From positions 124,001 through 188,000 of the forward strand of contig MU859083.1 in NCBI GenBank assembly GCA_033297205.1: a stretch of 64,000 nt of DNA, in the 5' to 3' direction. The DNA comes from Pseudoneurospora amorphoporcata. Lineage: Eukaryota > Ascomycota > Sordariomycetes > Sordariales > Sordariaceae. How positions within the stretch are numbered: the stretch's first letter is position 1; the number at the start of each line of letters is the position of its first letter. The notes beneath the pieces were generated by a model. It ran no database searches. It was not told the origin of the DNA and saw only the letters and a list, made by a program, of their open reading frames with translations. The translations under genes and the position numbers were made by a program. Below, piece after piece: positions 34,876-45,766 of this stretch.

Positions 34876-35821
34876 ATGCCTGGTGTGTTTTTGCAACGAA
34901 TGAGGCAATGGTACGGAGATGCCAGAACGACAATCTCGAGACCGAAGAAGAGAGCAGTTTTGCTGATATGAATACCCCCCAACAATTCAGACAATATCCG
35001 ACATGATCGATCTGGACACAAGAACGCGACCTGTGGGACAAAAAAACAACAACAGGGAAACGGACTTGGGACGAACAAACTACTGGCAGCGGGACCACGA
35101 CATTGGGTTGGGAAACTCTGGATTTGCAGAAATGCATCTTTGAGATGACAAAGGCTCAAGGGCGTCAGAAGGATATTGTTTCTCATTCGGAAAAAATACA
35201 CTGGCATTGATGATCTGAAGGAGATTACGTCCGTCCACCGATTCCTCTTGGCCGAAACCGAAAATCTACAATGACCGTGATACTGCACCGAATCCAATCC
35301 AGAATCCAATTACACACATGCCCCGGCTAGACAAGTCTCCCCGGGTTACCATACTCGAGGCTGGGGATTCTGGAGCTACCTTGATAGCTTCCATGCCGCA
35401 GATTGAAGATGCAGGCTTTGAAAGGCTGTGACGAGCGAGTGATTCGTCATGGTACAGATACGAGTCTTACATGCTGTTATTGCTATTCTGCAAGTCCACT
35501 TCTCTTGGATTGTTTTATTGTGCTGAAGAGGAAAGTTCCTCCCAATGAATGCCTCGGACGGATCCTGTTGAGTTGCCTCTCTCCATCAAATATTGCCATG
35601 GAAACCCGCAGAGATGCGCTAACAAAGCAATGACTGGAACGGAAAGGGCGCGATCCGTCTCGATTCAACAACACCATGACGTACCGCAGAGATCGAGCGA
35701 TCAGACTGCACAAAGCATCGCCTTCCAATCACACGCGCATCGCCACATAAAGTAGTTCTCCTATGGCTGAAGGCAATGGAATTCCCATTTCTTTTCTCCT
35801 TTTCTCACACATTGTCTCCAT
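34876..35821. other. intergenic upstream of photolyase
   Basis: No supported gene. Short ORFs show no coding bias. The last 170 bases hold the paired GATC elements listed separately. Confidence 0.5.
35651..35702. promoter_or_regulatory. candidate light-response elements (paired GATC)
   Basis: CGATCC at 35651-35656, CGATTC at 35661-35666 and GATCGAGCGATC at 35691-35702 lie 120-170 bases upstream of the photolyase start. In Neurospora the White Collar complex binds GATC-containing pairs and photolyase genes are light-induced. That these sites work is inference. Confidence 0.4.
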
Positions 35822-37858
35822 ATGTTTCGCGCCATCCGCACCTCGACACCAAAGAGAAGCGTCTTCTCACCATCAACCGCCATTTTCCAGAAATCCAAAT
35901 CAACCATGGCGCCCTCCAAGCGCAAGGCCTCCGCGCCGCAAACCTCACGCATCAACGGTGACCCATCAACCGACAAGAAGCGCAAAACCACCACCGATGC
36001 TCCTCCTCCTCCCACCAACCCCAACGCCTCCTCGGACCCCCTCCGCACACCACATCCCTTCTACAAGGACTCGGAAGCCCACGGCATCGTCCTCCGCAAG
36101 TTCTACCCTTCCGAGATGTCCAACGCCCGAGCACAAGCCTACAACAACAACGAGCTCCCCCGACCCATCGAAACCCTCTACGCCGCACTAGCTGAGCCCG
36201 AGACCGCCAGCCTCCGCAAGTCCTTGCCAGTCCGCCAGGCGGTAGTCCACTGGTTCAAGATGGATCTCCGGCTCCACGACAACCGCTCTCTCTGGCTAGC
36301 CAGTCAAAAAGCCCAAGAAGCGGGGGTGCCCCTGATCTGTCTTTACGTGCTAAGCCCGGAAGATCTGGAAGCGCATCTGAGGGCTCCCATCAGGGTGGAT
36401 TTCATGCTGAGGACGCTAGAAATCTTAAAGAGGGACTTGGACGCGTTAGAGATTCCGTTGTGGGTGGAGACTGTCGGAAAACGCGCAGAGGTGCCGAGCA
36501 GGATCAAAGAGTTGATGAAGAGCTGGGGAGCTAGTCATTTGTTTTGTGCCATGGAGTATGAAGTTGACGAGCTGAGGAGGGAGGCCAAGCTCGTGAAGCG
36601 ACTGGCTGAGGGTGAGGAGGACGAAAGGATGGTAGCCCAAGTAGTCCACGATACCTGCGTCGTCATGCCCGGAGCCCTGAAAAGCGGAAGTGGCGGCCAA
36701 TACGCCGTCTACAGCCCTTGGTATCGAGCGTGGATCAAGCACGTGGAGGAAAACCCTGACTGTCTGGAGATGTACGAGAAGCCTGTCGCCAACCCTCCCG
36801 GCACACGAGACAGGCGTCAATTCAGCCACCTCTTCGATTGTCCCATCCCCGAAGCACCAGAGGGCAAGCGGTTACGAGACGACGACGAAAAGGTTCGGTT
36901 CCGCGCTCTCTGGCCGGCAGGCGAGCACGAAGCGCTCAGGAGATTGGAAAAGTTTTGCGACGAGGATATCGGCAAGTATGCAGAGCGACGGGACATGCCA
37001 GCCAAGCAGGAGGGGACAAGTAATCTTTCGGTGCACTTTGCTTCGGGGACGCTGAGCGCCAGGACGGCGATCCGTGCGGCGAGGGACAGGAACAACACCA
37101 AGAAGCTGAATGGCGGGAACGAGGGGATCCAGAGGTGGATTTCCGAGGTGGCGTGGAGGGAGTTTTATAAACATGTTTTGGTGGGGTGGCCTTATGTGTG
37201 GTATGTTTTTTCTTAGGTTTCTTTTCCCTTCCCCCCTTTATAGGTAGTACCCAACTCCCACTAACCAACCCTCTTGGTACTGTGAAAAAGCATGAACAAA
37301 CCCTTCAAACCGCTCTACTCCAACATCGAATGGTCCTACAACGCCAGCCACTTCCGCGCCTGGACCCAGGGCCGCACCGGCTTCCCCATCATCGACGCCG
37401 CCATGCGCCAGGTGCTGGCAACAGGCTACATGCACAACCGTCTGCGGATGGTGGTCGCCTCCTTCCTCGCCAAGGATTTACTGATCGACTGGCGCATGGG
37501 CGAGCGCTACTTCATGGAACACCTGATCGACGGGGACTTTGCGTCCAACAATGGCGGATGGGGATTCGCTGCGAGCGTGGGCGTGGATCCGCAGCCGTAT
37601 TTCAGGGTGTTCAACCCGTTGCTGCAGAGCGAGAAGTTTGATCCTGATGGGGAATATATCAGGCGGTGGGTGGAGGAGCTGAGGGATTTGGATGATTTGA
37701 GTAAAAAAGAGGTGCATGATCCTTATGGACGGTGCGGCAGTGAGGAGGTGAGGAAAAGGTTGGAGGAGAGGGGCTATCCGAGACAGATGGTGGAACATGC
37801 GGGAGCGAGGGAGAGGGCGTTGGAGGCTTATAAGAGGGGGTTGGCTAGGGATTTGTGA
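35822..37858 (+). CDS. phr: class I CPD DNA photolyase
   Basis: Two exons, 35822-37200 and 37291-37858; the 90-nt intron (GTATGT, CACTAACC, AAAG) splices WPYVW to CMNKPF. The protein is 648 aa from the first ATG, or 620 aa from the ATG at 35906. It uses light and FADH- to split cyclobutane pyrimidine dimers. The N-terminal antenna domain starts near residue 140 (AVVHWFKMDLRLHDNRSLWL). The FAD domain contains ISEVAWREFYKH, GRTGFPIIDAAMRQ, MVVASFLAKDLLIDW and NNGGWGFAASVGVDPQPYF. The Trp residues of the electron-transfer chain in LLIDW and NNGGW are kept; the second Trp seen in many homologues (GGWQW) is Phe here. The first 28 residues are Arg/Lys/Ser-rich without acids, like a mitochondrial presequence; the part from MAPSKRK is lysine-rich and may be nuclear-targeting. 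Confidence 0.94.
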
Positions 37859-38875
37859 GGGGGGTGGCTGTTAGACGGCGAAATCTTGCCTTGTTGCTGT
37901 GTAAGTATATATAGAGGTATTCAACCATGGATGGCATGGTGCATATTACTCATCTTGAAGTGCACCCGCGGTGAAATTAGTAGGACCCCTACTGAATGTC
38001 CAACCTCGTACCTCCACTGGCAGACACTGCCACTATCCCTGGTCCCTGAGGGTTGAAAAGACAAACCTTCAGTTTCGTCCCAAGTCCCAGCCCGCCCAAT
38101 GGGTGTATAATCCAGGTCCTCGGCACCCAGAATTCTCCCGCTGGTGGTCCGCTGGTGCAGCGGTAACAAACCTGGGTCCTTTGACAAACTGCTTAATCCG
38201 GTCATTAAGTAAGGTAGTCTGGGAGATCAGGATATCGCCGGTTCGAATCCGGTGCGGGGCCACTTGAACTAAGCCGTTCCTGCTGCTGGCCAGACACCAT
38301 ACGGGTCGCATATGATATATCTATGTTTATATGTGGTATGTACCTATGTGGGTGTATATATCGTCTCCTCACTGTTTGCTTTAGATCAAGGCCCAAGTCT
38401 AAAAACTCAATCTCGATACAGTTGTCTCTTGTGAAGATGGATAACGGTTTGAAGACTACCTAGCTTCGTGGGTAGGGGGGAATGCTCCTGAAGGCAGAAT
38501 AGCAGCAAAAGTTATGGCCATTTCTAGGGAAGCATCGATGGTAACCCAAGGCTTGGTTAGGTTCAAGCCTGGGACTGGACTGGACAGTTAGTTGATGTCC
38601 CAGAAAAGGGGTGCCCAATTTCATTCTCTCTTTCATCTCATCAGGATGTGCAAAATGCTCCATGGATGGTTGACTAAGTGACATCCTTTTGTGTTTCGAG
38701 TGAGTAGGTACTGTAATGCATTTATTTTGGGAAGGGGACTGGACGGACAGAAAAAGACAGGGCACGATTGCAGCTGTGCTGGACATGGATCAAAATTCTG
38801 CACCAGACTCATGCATGAGCTCGATTGCATCAAGACCGTTGAGCATCACCCCTATACCACAGACACAGACACAGA
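37859..38875. other. intergenic with a tRNA-like element
   Basis: Between the convergent photolyase and NUDIX genes. Apart from the tRNA-like sequence at 38146-38261, I see no gene. Confidence 0.5.
38146..38261 (+). tRNA. tRNA-like element with a long structured insertion
   Basis: A perfect B box (GGTTCGAATCC, 38240-38250) sits in a 5-bp T-arm (GCCGG/CCGGT). GGTCCGC at 38146-38152 can pair with GCGGGGC at 38254-38260 in six of seven positions. An A-box-like TGGTGCAGCGG follows at 38153-38163. Between the D and T arms there are about 45 extra bases. They contain the hairpin CTTAAT/ATTAAG, and CCTT near the anticodon can pair with AAGG in the insert, like a tRNA intron. The anticodon stem could be CCTGG/TCAGG. 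CCT or TTG can each be read as anticodon, so identity is open. The D-stem is weak and no TTTT terminator follows within 100 bases. It may be a real intron-containing tRNA, a relic, or a tRNA-derived repeat. Confidence 0.4.
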
Positions 38876-40497
38876 CTATAGCTTACTCCCCTTCCCTTTC
38901 TTAGTAGTCGGCGCAATATCCACATCGACAGCCATAGCCATAGCCTCCACCCTCTCCACCACCTCCAAATCCCTCGGCACCCTCACCGCCGTCTTGACCA
39001 CCGTCTTGATCACCTCCCCAGTTTCCGGATTCTGTTGTTCCTCCTTGATCTGCTCCACCTCCTCCTTCCTGAAATCCACCAACACAACCCTCTCCATGTC
39101 TCCTCCCCGTTTCGGATGTTCAGCAGAGGAACTACTATCCATCATCAACTCCCTACCAGGCTTCGCCAAGCCCAAGATTACCCGTCCATCATTTCCATAA
39201 CTTCCTTGCTTTTTGGTGGCAGCGAAGCCGACGACTTCAGGACTCATGACCTTTTCGGCCCAGGGAATGTCCGAGGTGAAATGTTTCACTGAGCTCGTCG
39301 GAACTCGGTGAAGGAAAGAAAGAAGCTTCTCGCGCTGCTCGCTGTAGTTGGACAAGTGGTTGGTGGGCAGGAACCGGCTGATGAGCGTCAGGAGGTAGAA
39401 CTGGGGGGGATACAAGATGATGTCGCCGGAGGAGGCCTTTGCAAGCCAGGTGGAGGGGGAGTCGAATAAGGCGGCCGTGTGTTCGATGCCGCCGTCGTGG
39501 GTGGGGGTTTGGACTACTGTTTGGGTTTGGGTTTGGCTGGTTTGGGATGAGGCCGTGTTGGTGTTGGTGGGCGTGTGAAGGGGAAGCATGTACAGGTACA
39601 TTTGCGTGGTGAAGCGTTTGCGCTGGTTTTGGGGCGTGATCCAGCGGGTGAAGGGGTGGAGGTTTCCTAGGTGTTTCTGTTTGTTAACTTCTTTTATCCC
39701 TTTTTCCATCTATGCCCCTCTCATAACCCCATGGAACGGCGGGAAAGAAACTCACCAACATCCGCCACCCCCCCTTTACTTTCCAACCAACTCGTAAACT
39801 TGACCTTATCGCCAAAAACCTCTTTCCGTCCCTCCTCCAGCTCCTCCTCACTCAACTCCAGTAGTCCCCCATCACTACCACCCTTCCTCCTCGCAAGTAA
39901 TATCCCACTCTCCTCAAACGTCTCCCTCACCGCCGCCAACCTGTACGCTTCACTGTCCCTGTGCAGCTCCACCCCTTGCGGAAGCGGGTAGTACTCCCCT
40001 TCGTGGAACTCGGAAAGGTTCCCGCCGGGGAAGACGTGGGCCGAGGCAAAAGAGGAAGATTTGGCGACGCGGTGCAAGAGGAGGACTTGGTTGGTGGGCG
40101 ACAAAAGAATGACGGAGGAGGAGGGGCGGATTGGGAGGGCGCCGCCGGTGGCTGAGGCTTTGTTTGAGGATGGGATTGAGGCTGAGGCTTTGGGGGCCAT
40201 GGTGGTGGTTGTGAAGGTCCTTGAGGTTGTTTGAAGTGGTGAGGTTGTTGCTGTTGGAGGCCGAGGGGGAGGGTCACGGTGGGAGCGGGAGCGGCATGTA
40301 AGGAGGGTCCTAGAACTACTGCTGCGGGTTACAGTAGAGGTACATGTACTGAGCGTGCGCGTGCGCGTCTGATGTGGATGTCCAAGACTGATGATGAGTG
40401 TTGTTGTTGACAAGTGCAAGTTTGAGACGTTGCTGGAGATTTTGATGCCAGGGCCACTTCCACTTCTTGTCGTGAAGCGGAGACAAGCTGAACTCAT
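38876..40497 (-). CDS. NUDT19-like NUDIX hydrolase with peroxisomal SKL tail
   Basis: Two exons on the minus strand, 40497-39756 and 39666-38876, with an 89-nt intron (GTGAGT...CCTAG). The protein is 510 aa from the first ATG, or 411 aa from the ATG at 40200 (ACCACC before ATGG, a strong context). The NUDIX box is of the long-insert NUDT19 type: HVFPGGNLSEF, about 25 residues, then AAVRETFEESGILL. After the intron comes LHPFTRWITPQNQRKRF, the usual second conserved block. Known members hydrolyse CoA and acyl-CoA in peroxisomes. The protein ends GSKL, a canonical PTS1, which agrees. The extra 99 N-terminal residues carry no acid before about residue 75 and many Arg/Ser/Thr, like a mitochondrial presequence. 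Substrate is inference from the family. Confidence 0.88.
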
Positions 40498-42105
40498 GGT
40501 TTTTTTTGTTTTTTTTTTTTGTTTTTGAGGTGGGACTGAATATGATATAAAGTGAGTCTTTTTTTCAATGAGACTGACTTATTGTCGTTCGCGAGGGGTA
40601 ACAACACACTTTGTTCAACCTCGGTTCGTTTGTTGGAGTTCGTTGTCTTGTGTTCAGTTTATTAATTGAACAGGTTCCCCGCATCCGTCAGCCAGCCCCT
40701 GTTTGACAATAGTGGCTCCGCAGCGCTCCGGGGTTGCGTATGTACGGCCCCGCTACGGGGTGGGGATGCCGAAATCCCCGGCTTCAATCAGGTATCCACA
40801 CGCCGGCGACGACATGACAACATGACAGCTTCAGTTCCGACATAGATCAAGTGCGAAACGTGATGCTGCCAGTATGGGACGTCAATGAGGCTCGGGCTGG
40901 GCTTACTGACCGTGGTCAACCAGAAGAACATCAACCATGTTTCCATCCATGTGTCGGCGTTGAGATTCATTCACCTTCGCGATTGTACACGCCAGTACCT
41001 ATCGTCAACACGCCGGATACCTGAGAACTTGGTTGACCGAGTAGACGTGAACAAGGCTAGATTGATATATTTCAACAAGCCATGTACGCTACAGACGACT
41101 CAATACCGTGAAGCTGCTCGTTGGGCTCCTCACTTCATTCACTCACTTGGTTGGGAACGCAAAAAGAGAAGAAGAAGCCTAAAAGAGGAAAAAATGAACA
41201 AGGGGCAAACGCGACACAAAAGAAGGGTAGGTACCTTCTCATTCTTCAGCAGAACCCGAGAGAAAGAAACTCGGACGACCACTAACACGTCCCTCAACAG
41301 GCCTCCTGGTACTCCTTCTGCCTCTTTCTTCTCCAAGGCTTCCATCCATCCTGCTCCTCTACATCCATCCACCTCTTCACCTTCCGCTGGGCCCGAGTCC
41401 GACTCGGTGGCCAAATCCTGCTCGCCGTCGTCACTATCAGCCGTGCACGTCTACATCAATGCTCGCCGTGTGCTTCGTGGGAAAAGGAGAATGCATGTGG
41501 CGTGGTGGAGAAGGAGCATAATAAGGAGTATTCGGGGTGAGGAAGTGGAAAAGTTTGAGGGATCACCACCACCATCAGAAGGGGCGTAGGAGTACTGGAG
41601 GAGACCTGGAGGGACATGGAATCCAGGCGTGGATGAGGAAATCGGTGCATGTTACGGTGCAGGTAGAGCAGTCACTGCACGTGGACTGGAAAGTGGGAGG
41701 AGTAACAAAAGGGAGAGTGAGCACGAGTATGGAACTGCGTTGTGGTTTTTTGAGAATGGTGAATGGTGGAACGGATGATAGCAGGTTATGGGCGGTGTAC
41801 TATGTTTATGAGCGATGATACCAAAACACTTCTTCTCAACTATCAAGGTACGATTCCCCAAGGCACTTGTTGGGCATTGACCACTCACGTAGGTAGGTAT
41901 TGGCTTAGAACATTCACATTGACTGCAAGCAAAGTGAAAAGGGAATTTACGCTTCATTTACCTATGTATGCATTGACTACGTCTAATCATAAAAGCCAAG
42001 ATGCGCCGGCTTGACCTTTTGTCATACCTAATTACCTACGGGCTGGGAAAAGCCCAGGTATTCGTAACGCCAAGCCACACCGACTTTGGAACCGCCGGCG
42101 TTGGT
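40498..42105. other. intergenic
   Basis: Promoter side of the NUDIX gene, beginning with A/T homopolymers at 40500-40525, and 3' flank of the gene at 42106. An ORF at 40885-41589 (+) looks non-coding. Confidence 0.5.
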
Positions 42106-42828
42106 TCAACACATGCAGGCAAAGCTGCCTTCCTCAACCGCACATTTATCGGCGTCGTAGGCTTTGGCGCCGGATAGGTATGGACGAATAATGGTGGGAT
42201 TTGAGCTGGGGGGGCGAGCGGCGACTCGTGGTGCAGGCTCGTCTTCTCTACCACCATCCAAAGGTGACGACGGATCATTGATACTGAGATACCCAAGACC
42301 GTCCACGTCCACGTCCAAGTTGCCAATATGGAACCTATTTTTCCATGGCTGATATACACCCGGTCTTCTTCTTCCAAGTACGTTCCTTACAGCAGTTGTG
42401 GTTGGCCTCGGTGCTGGCGGCGGCAAAGGACCTGGACTTTTACCCAAATCTAAGTCCATGTCTCGGACACTGCTAGCAATCGGGACTACTACCGGTTTCC
42501 CATCATTCCCCGCTCCCCTCCTCTTCTTGTTCTCCAACATGAAGTCGTCGGAATCTGAGCCGGCATCCGAATCATAGCAGAAGCGAGCGGAAGAGCCACT
42601 GGGTTGTGGGTAGTCTGGGACGCCGGGGAGGTCGCTCTCATTGTCTGTTTCGGACCAGGTTCTCTTCTTTTTGCTTAATGTGGTATGACTGCGGTTGCGG
42701 GTACTGGCTGTACCCTCCTTGTGTGAAGATGGGTAGTGGTAGCGGATATCTTCCTCGAAGTAGCGGACGGATACAGTCGAGCTATCCGAGTCGGAACTTG
42801 AAGAGGAGTCGTAATCGCAGAGGCCCAT
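42106..42828 (-). CDS. hypothetical protein, Ser/Asp-rich N-terminus
   Basis: Single-exon ORF of 240 aa. It begins MGLCDYDSSSSSDSDSS and has further acidic Ser patches (WSETDNESDLPGVPDYP; YDSDAGSDSDDFMLENKKRR) that look like casein-kinase-2 sites followed by a basic nuclear-type signal. The middle is Pro-rich (SPGPLPPPAPRPTTT). A more ordered segment is RRRPGVYQPWKNRFHIGNLD. The last residues carry several Cys (DKCAVEEGSFACMC). I do not recognise a family. Codon choice is coding-like; no intron is needed. Confidence 0.6.
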   Translation of the reverse strand: MGLCDYDSSSSSDSDSSTVSVRYFEEDIRYHYPSSHKEGTASTRNRSHTTLSKKKRTWSETDNESDLPGVPDYPQPSGSSARFCYDSDAGSDSDDFMLENKKRRGAGNDGKPVVVPIASSVRDMDLDLGKSPGPLPPPAPRPTTTAVRNVLGRRRPGVYQPWKNRFHIGNLDVDVDGLGYLSINDPSSPLDGGREDEPAPRVAARPPSSNPTIIRPYLSGAKAYDADKCAVEEGSFACMC

Positions 42829-43699
42829 TTTTGAATTTTGATAGTCTTGTTTGGTGTTGTTGTGATAGCGAGCGAGCTTTCTGGTGGTTGAAATTAATTT
42901 GCAGTCGTCAAGCCCTGTCTGGATCTACTATGAGCACTTGACCTTTAAAGAGGGTACGTCAACGGATTTTTATATTTCCCAATACTTCAAATTTTTGAAA
43001 GAAGCTGTTCATTCCTGTCCCCAGCCTAAAGTAGTTAAGCTATGCGGGTTCCTTATAACAAGCGGGAACAGCTGGCATTGAATCTGGTAAAGCCATTGTT
43101 CGGTGGCTTTCATTGTCTTGGGCTCGTGGCAAAACTAAGGAGCGGAACGTTTCCCGGAGAGCCGGGAACAAAAGAATGTTCGAACCTGTGTATTTGAGTG
43201 ATGGATGGCTCAAGAGAAGTATTTCAACGATATGGAGTTGAATAATACATCAATTTCACGGCGTAAGACGTCCGGGGTCCAGCAGAGGTTACGTCAGCAA
43301 AGGGGTGGAGTAAGTGATCAGCCCTTAACTCATCCAGCGCAAAACGCCACCAAATTGCGATAAGCACATAACTGCATCTTGTCTCCGCCGACATCACCAA
43401 CTTCCTTCTCACAGCACCAGCAGCATATCGAGACAATTCTCCCCTTCGACAACAAACGAACACCCTTTGTTCTTCTCTATACGCCCATCAGCCTTTTCCG
43501 AACCAAGCCAGCCCCAAGCCTCGAACCAGAAACGTCTTCTTCCCCGAGTCATACCCAACACCACGTACTCGTCGTCTCATCCAAGACACTCACTCGCAAC
43601 CAAGAAAGACTGTGCGTGCCCCAAGCTCGATCGGCCAAGATACCTAAGTGTACAGAACTCCCTTGCACATCTTCAACCCCGACGACCAGACATTGAAAA
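42829..43699. other. divergent intergenic region
   Basis: Start codons of two small divergent genes are 871 bases apart. I see no other feature; the segment 43470-43699 is CT/C-rich, as for a leader. Confidence 0.5.
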
Positions 43700-44110
43700 A
43701 TGCCCGAAATCTCCCGCACCTACAACAACCCCCTAGCCTCCCACCAAGCCCGGCACCACCACGACCTGCGCGGCACCACCGACGACGCCTCTCAAGAGCC
43801 CTCAGGCGGTGAGACCCGCGCCGAGCACCAAGCCAACAAGCCCAAGCACCCCGTGGACGAAGCCTTGCGACCGTCGCATGTCCTTGGCGGAGAGAAGAAT
43901 ATGGGGGCTCCTGAGGTGTTGGATGTGAAGGGGCAGAAAGAGGGGGGGAACTTGAAGGAGACACTGGATGCCATGGCTACCGAGGAGCAGGGACACAGGA
44001 GTAGGGAGGGGAAGAGGAGTGGGCGGTTGCAGGAGGGGTTGAATAACATGAAGGGTGTGGGAGGGTTGGAAGGGAAGAGAAGCGGGTTGGAGGGGGCAGG
44101 AGAACGTTAG
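43700..44110 (+). CDS. small hydrophilic hypothetical protein
   Basis: Single-exon ORF of 136 aa with an AAAA before the ATG. It is very polar, with no membrane segment and no aromatic core: SHQARHHHDLRGTTDD, NKPKHPVDEALRPSHVLGGE, and EGGNLKETLDAMATEEQG. The last 35 residues repeat a Gly-Lys-Arg-Ser-Gly unit twice (EGKRSGRLQEGL and EGKRSGLEGAG). The composition resembles hydrophilins or disordered stress proteins, but I recognise no family. The C-rich leader and coding bias support a real gene. Confidence 0.6.
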   Translation: MPEISRTYNNPLASHQARHHHDLRGTTDDASQEPSGGETRAEHQANKPKHPVDEALRPSHVLGGEKNMGAPEVLDVKGQKEGGNLKETLDAMATEEQGHRSREGKRSGRLQEGLNNMKGVGGLEGKRSGLEGAGER

Positions 44111-45766
44111 GGGTGTCTTAAGGAGAAAAAGACCGGAGAGAACGGGGAGTAACAAGATGACATGGGTCTGGGCTGGAGATGAGGTGTAGATTCGACTTGT
44201 TTACTTTGATCCATCGTCGATGCCGAACGGCGACACATAAAGAAAAAAGCAAAAAAGCTCGGCCGCCCAAACCCGGAGTTGAACTCGAGGCCAGCTGCAG
44301 TCCTACGAAATACACCACCACGTGTTTTCTGGCTACCAGCACACCTACCACGTCGGCTACTGGGAGTTGCTGAAAGATGTTGAAACTCGGGGATTATATG
44401 GTACCAGTGAAGCCACCTGTGGCAAAACATGGATATCAAAAGGCACATTGAGCAAGGATAGCATGCATTCATTCTGCTAATCATGAGTACCTAAGAAACT
44501 GTCTAGATTATTCAGTCTGTTTCTCTTGTTTTCAGCGCCCTTATATAAGGTACTACTTCAAGTTGTCTTGTATTTTTTATTCCACGTTCATGTTGAAATT
44601 GTTTTGGAGTCCCGTCCTTCCCGTCTGCTTTGTCGATATATCGACACACAATGTCATTCTGATCCAATAATCTCTCCCGCCGTTTGCCATCCATGTGTAC
44701 TACATTACATACTCACCATCCGCCACAAGTAGTAGCGTTCGTCGGCAACCAACGGTCAACGATTCGGTTGGTTGAATGGCTGATTCATTCCCTAATCCCT
44801 CCGATAGGCGGAAATCAAAGGATGGATCAAGTGAGCAATTCCTCAAGCAAGTCATTTTCATTTTCGTCATCAACTCACTCTGTGCGACCTAAGCACCACG
44901 CGAGCTTCAGCTGCGCCTCTTCCACTATTTTAACATTGCCCCTCGAAACCCAACCCCCCCTCGTAAACCTCTGTTCGTTCAACCATTCATTGGATGGTTC
45001 TAATCTGATGAATGGATGACCATTCAAAATCAGCAAGCGAAGCAAAGCAAAGCAATGCATCTGTCTGCATCTGCTGTGACGTTTGCATCAGCAAAGTGGA
45101 GATAGATAGATGCAAGGGGTTCATTCATCTTTTACAACGTCGACAAGGGAAGCATGTCAACGGGTTGGTGATACTTAAACTTTATGGTTCACATAATCAT
45201 CATGGCGTACAAGATTTTGACATTTGATTATAAAACATGAAATAACTTTGTTGAAAGATATGAGCAGGACAAGAATCGTAGGGGAATGAATGGGTTAACG
45301 CTGCTGTGTGCTTGTCCTTTCTGCAATATTGATTGCTTGCTTGATTGCATCGGCAGACAGTACCTAGTAACTCTGCACGTCTCCATTGTCTGTGCAGTAT
45401 GTAGCGCTTTCGGTCCTTTTCTTGCTTGCCTTGCCGCTTGTCGCCTCTTTCACAGACAAGACCCCATCGCAATCATCCCCGTGTCTTCTCCTTCATCCGT
45501 CATGCAGATACGAAGACCGTGGCTTGCAGTTGTTTTCCCCACACGCATATACGTTGAAAGATCCTGAACGCCCATCCGCAAACCCTTGCCATCCCCCAAC
45601 GCCAGTCTTCCACCTTCTTACTTCTCCATTGTTGGATAGCCATCACATTCGCCCTTGTTTGTTCATCGATCGATTTGTCTTGAATTGTTGATTGCCGCTT
45701 GCCATCTATATCCATCCTCGCGTCGTCTCACATTCCGTGCGTTTCCTCCTGGTTCAGAACCCCAAC
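44111..45766. other. intergenic between two convergent genes
   Basis: No supported gene. A tRNA-like fragment on the minus strand near 44257-44340 followed by a T6 run was examined and not accepted. Confidence 0.5.

Noticed and set aside
31166..40497. A functional DNA-repair cluster (slx4, photolyase, NUDIX)
   Set aside because: The NUDIX protein is of the CoA type, not the MutT type, and eS21 lies between the two repair genes; the neighbourhood is probably chance.
40885..41589. 234-codon ORF on the plus strand
   Set aside because: It has mixed composition, no family features, includes an intron-like stretch, and shows no third-position bias.
44257..44340. tRNA-like sequence on the minus strand followed by T6
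   Set aside because: A TTCAACT loop and GACTGCAG resemble parts of a tRNA, but the T-stem does not pair and the anticodon arm cannot be placed at a normal distance.
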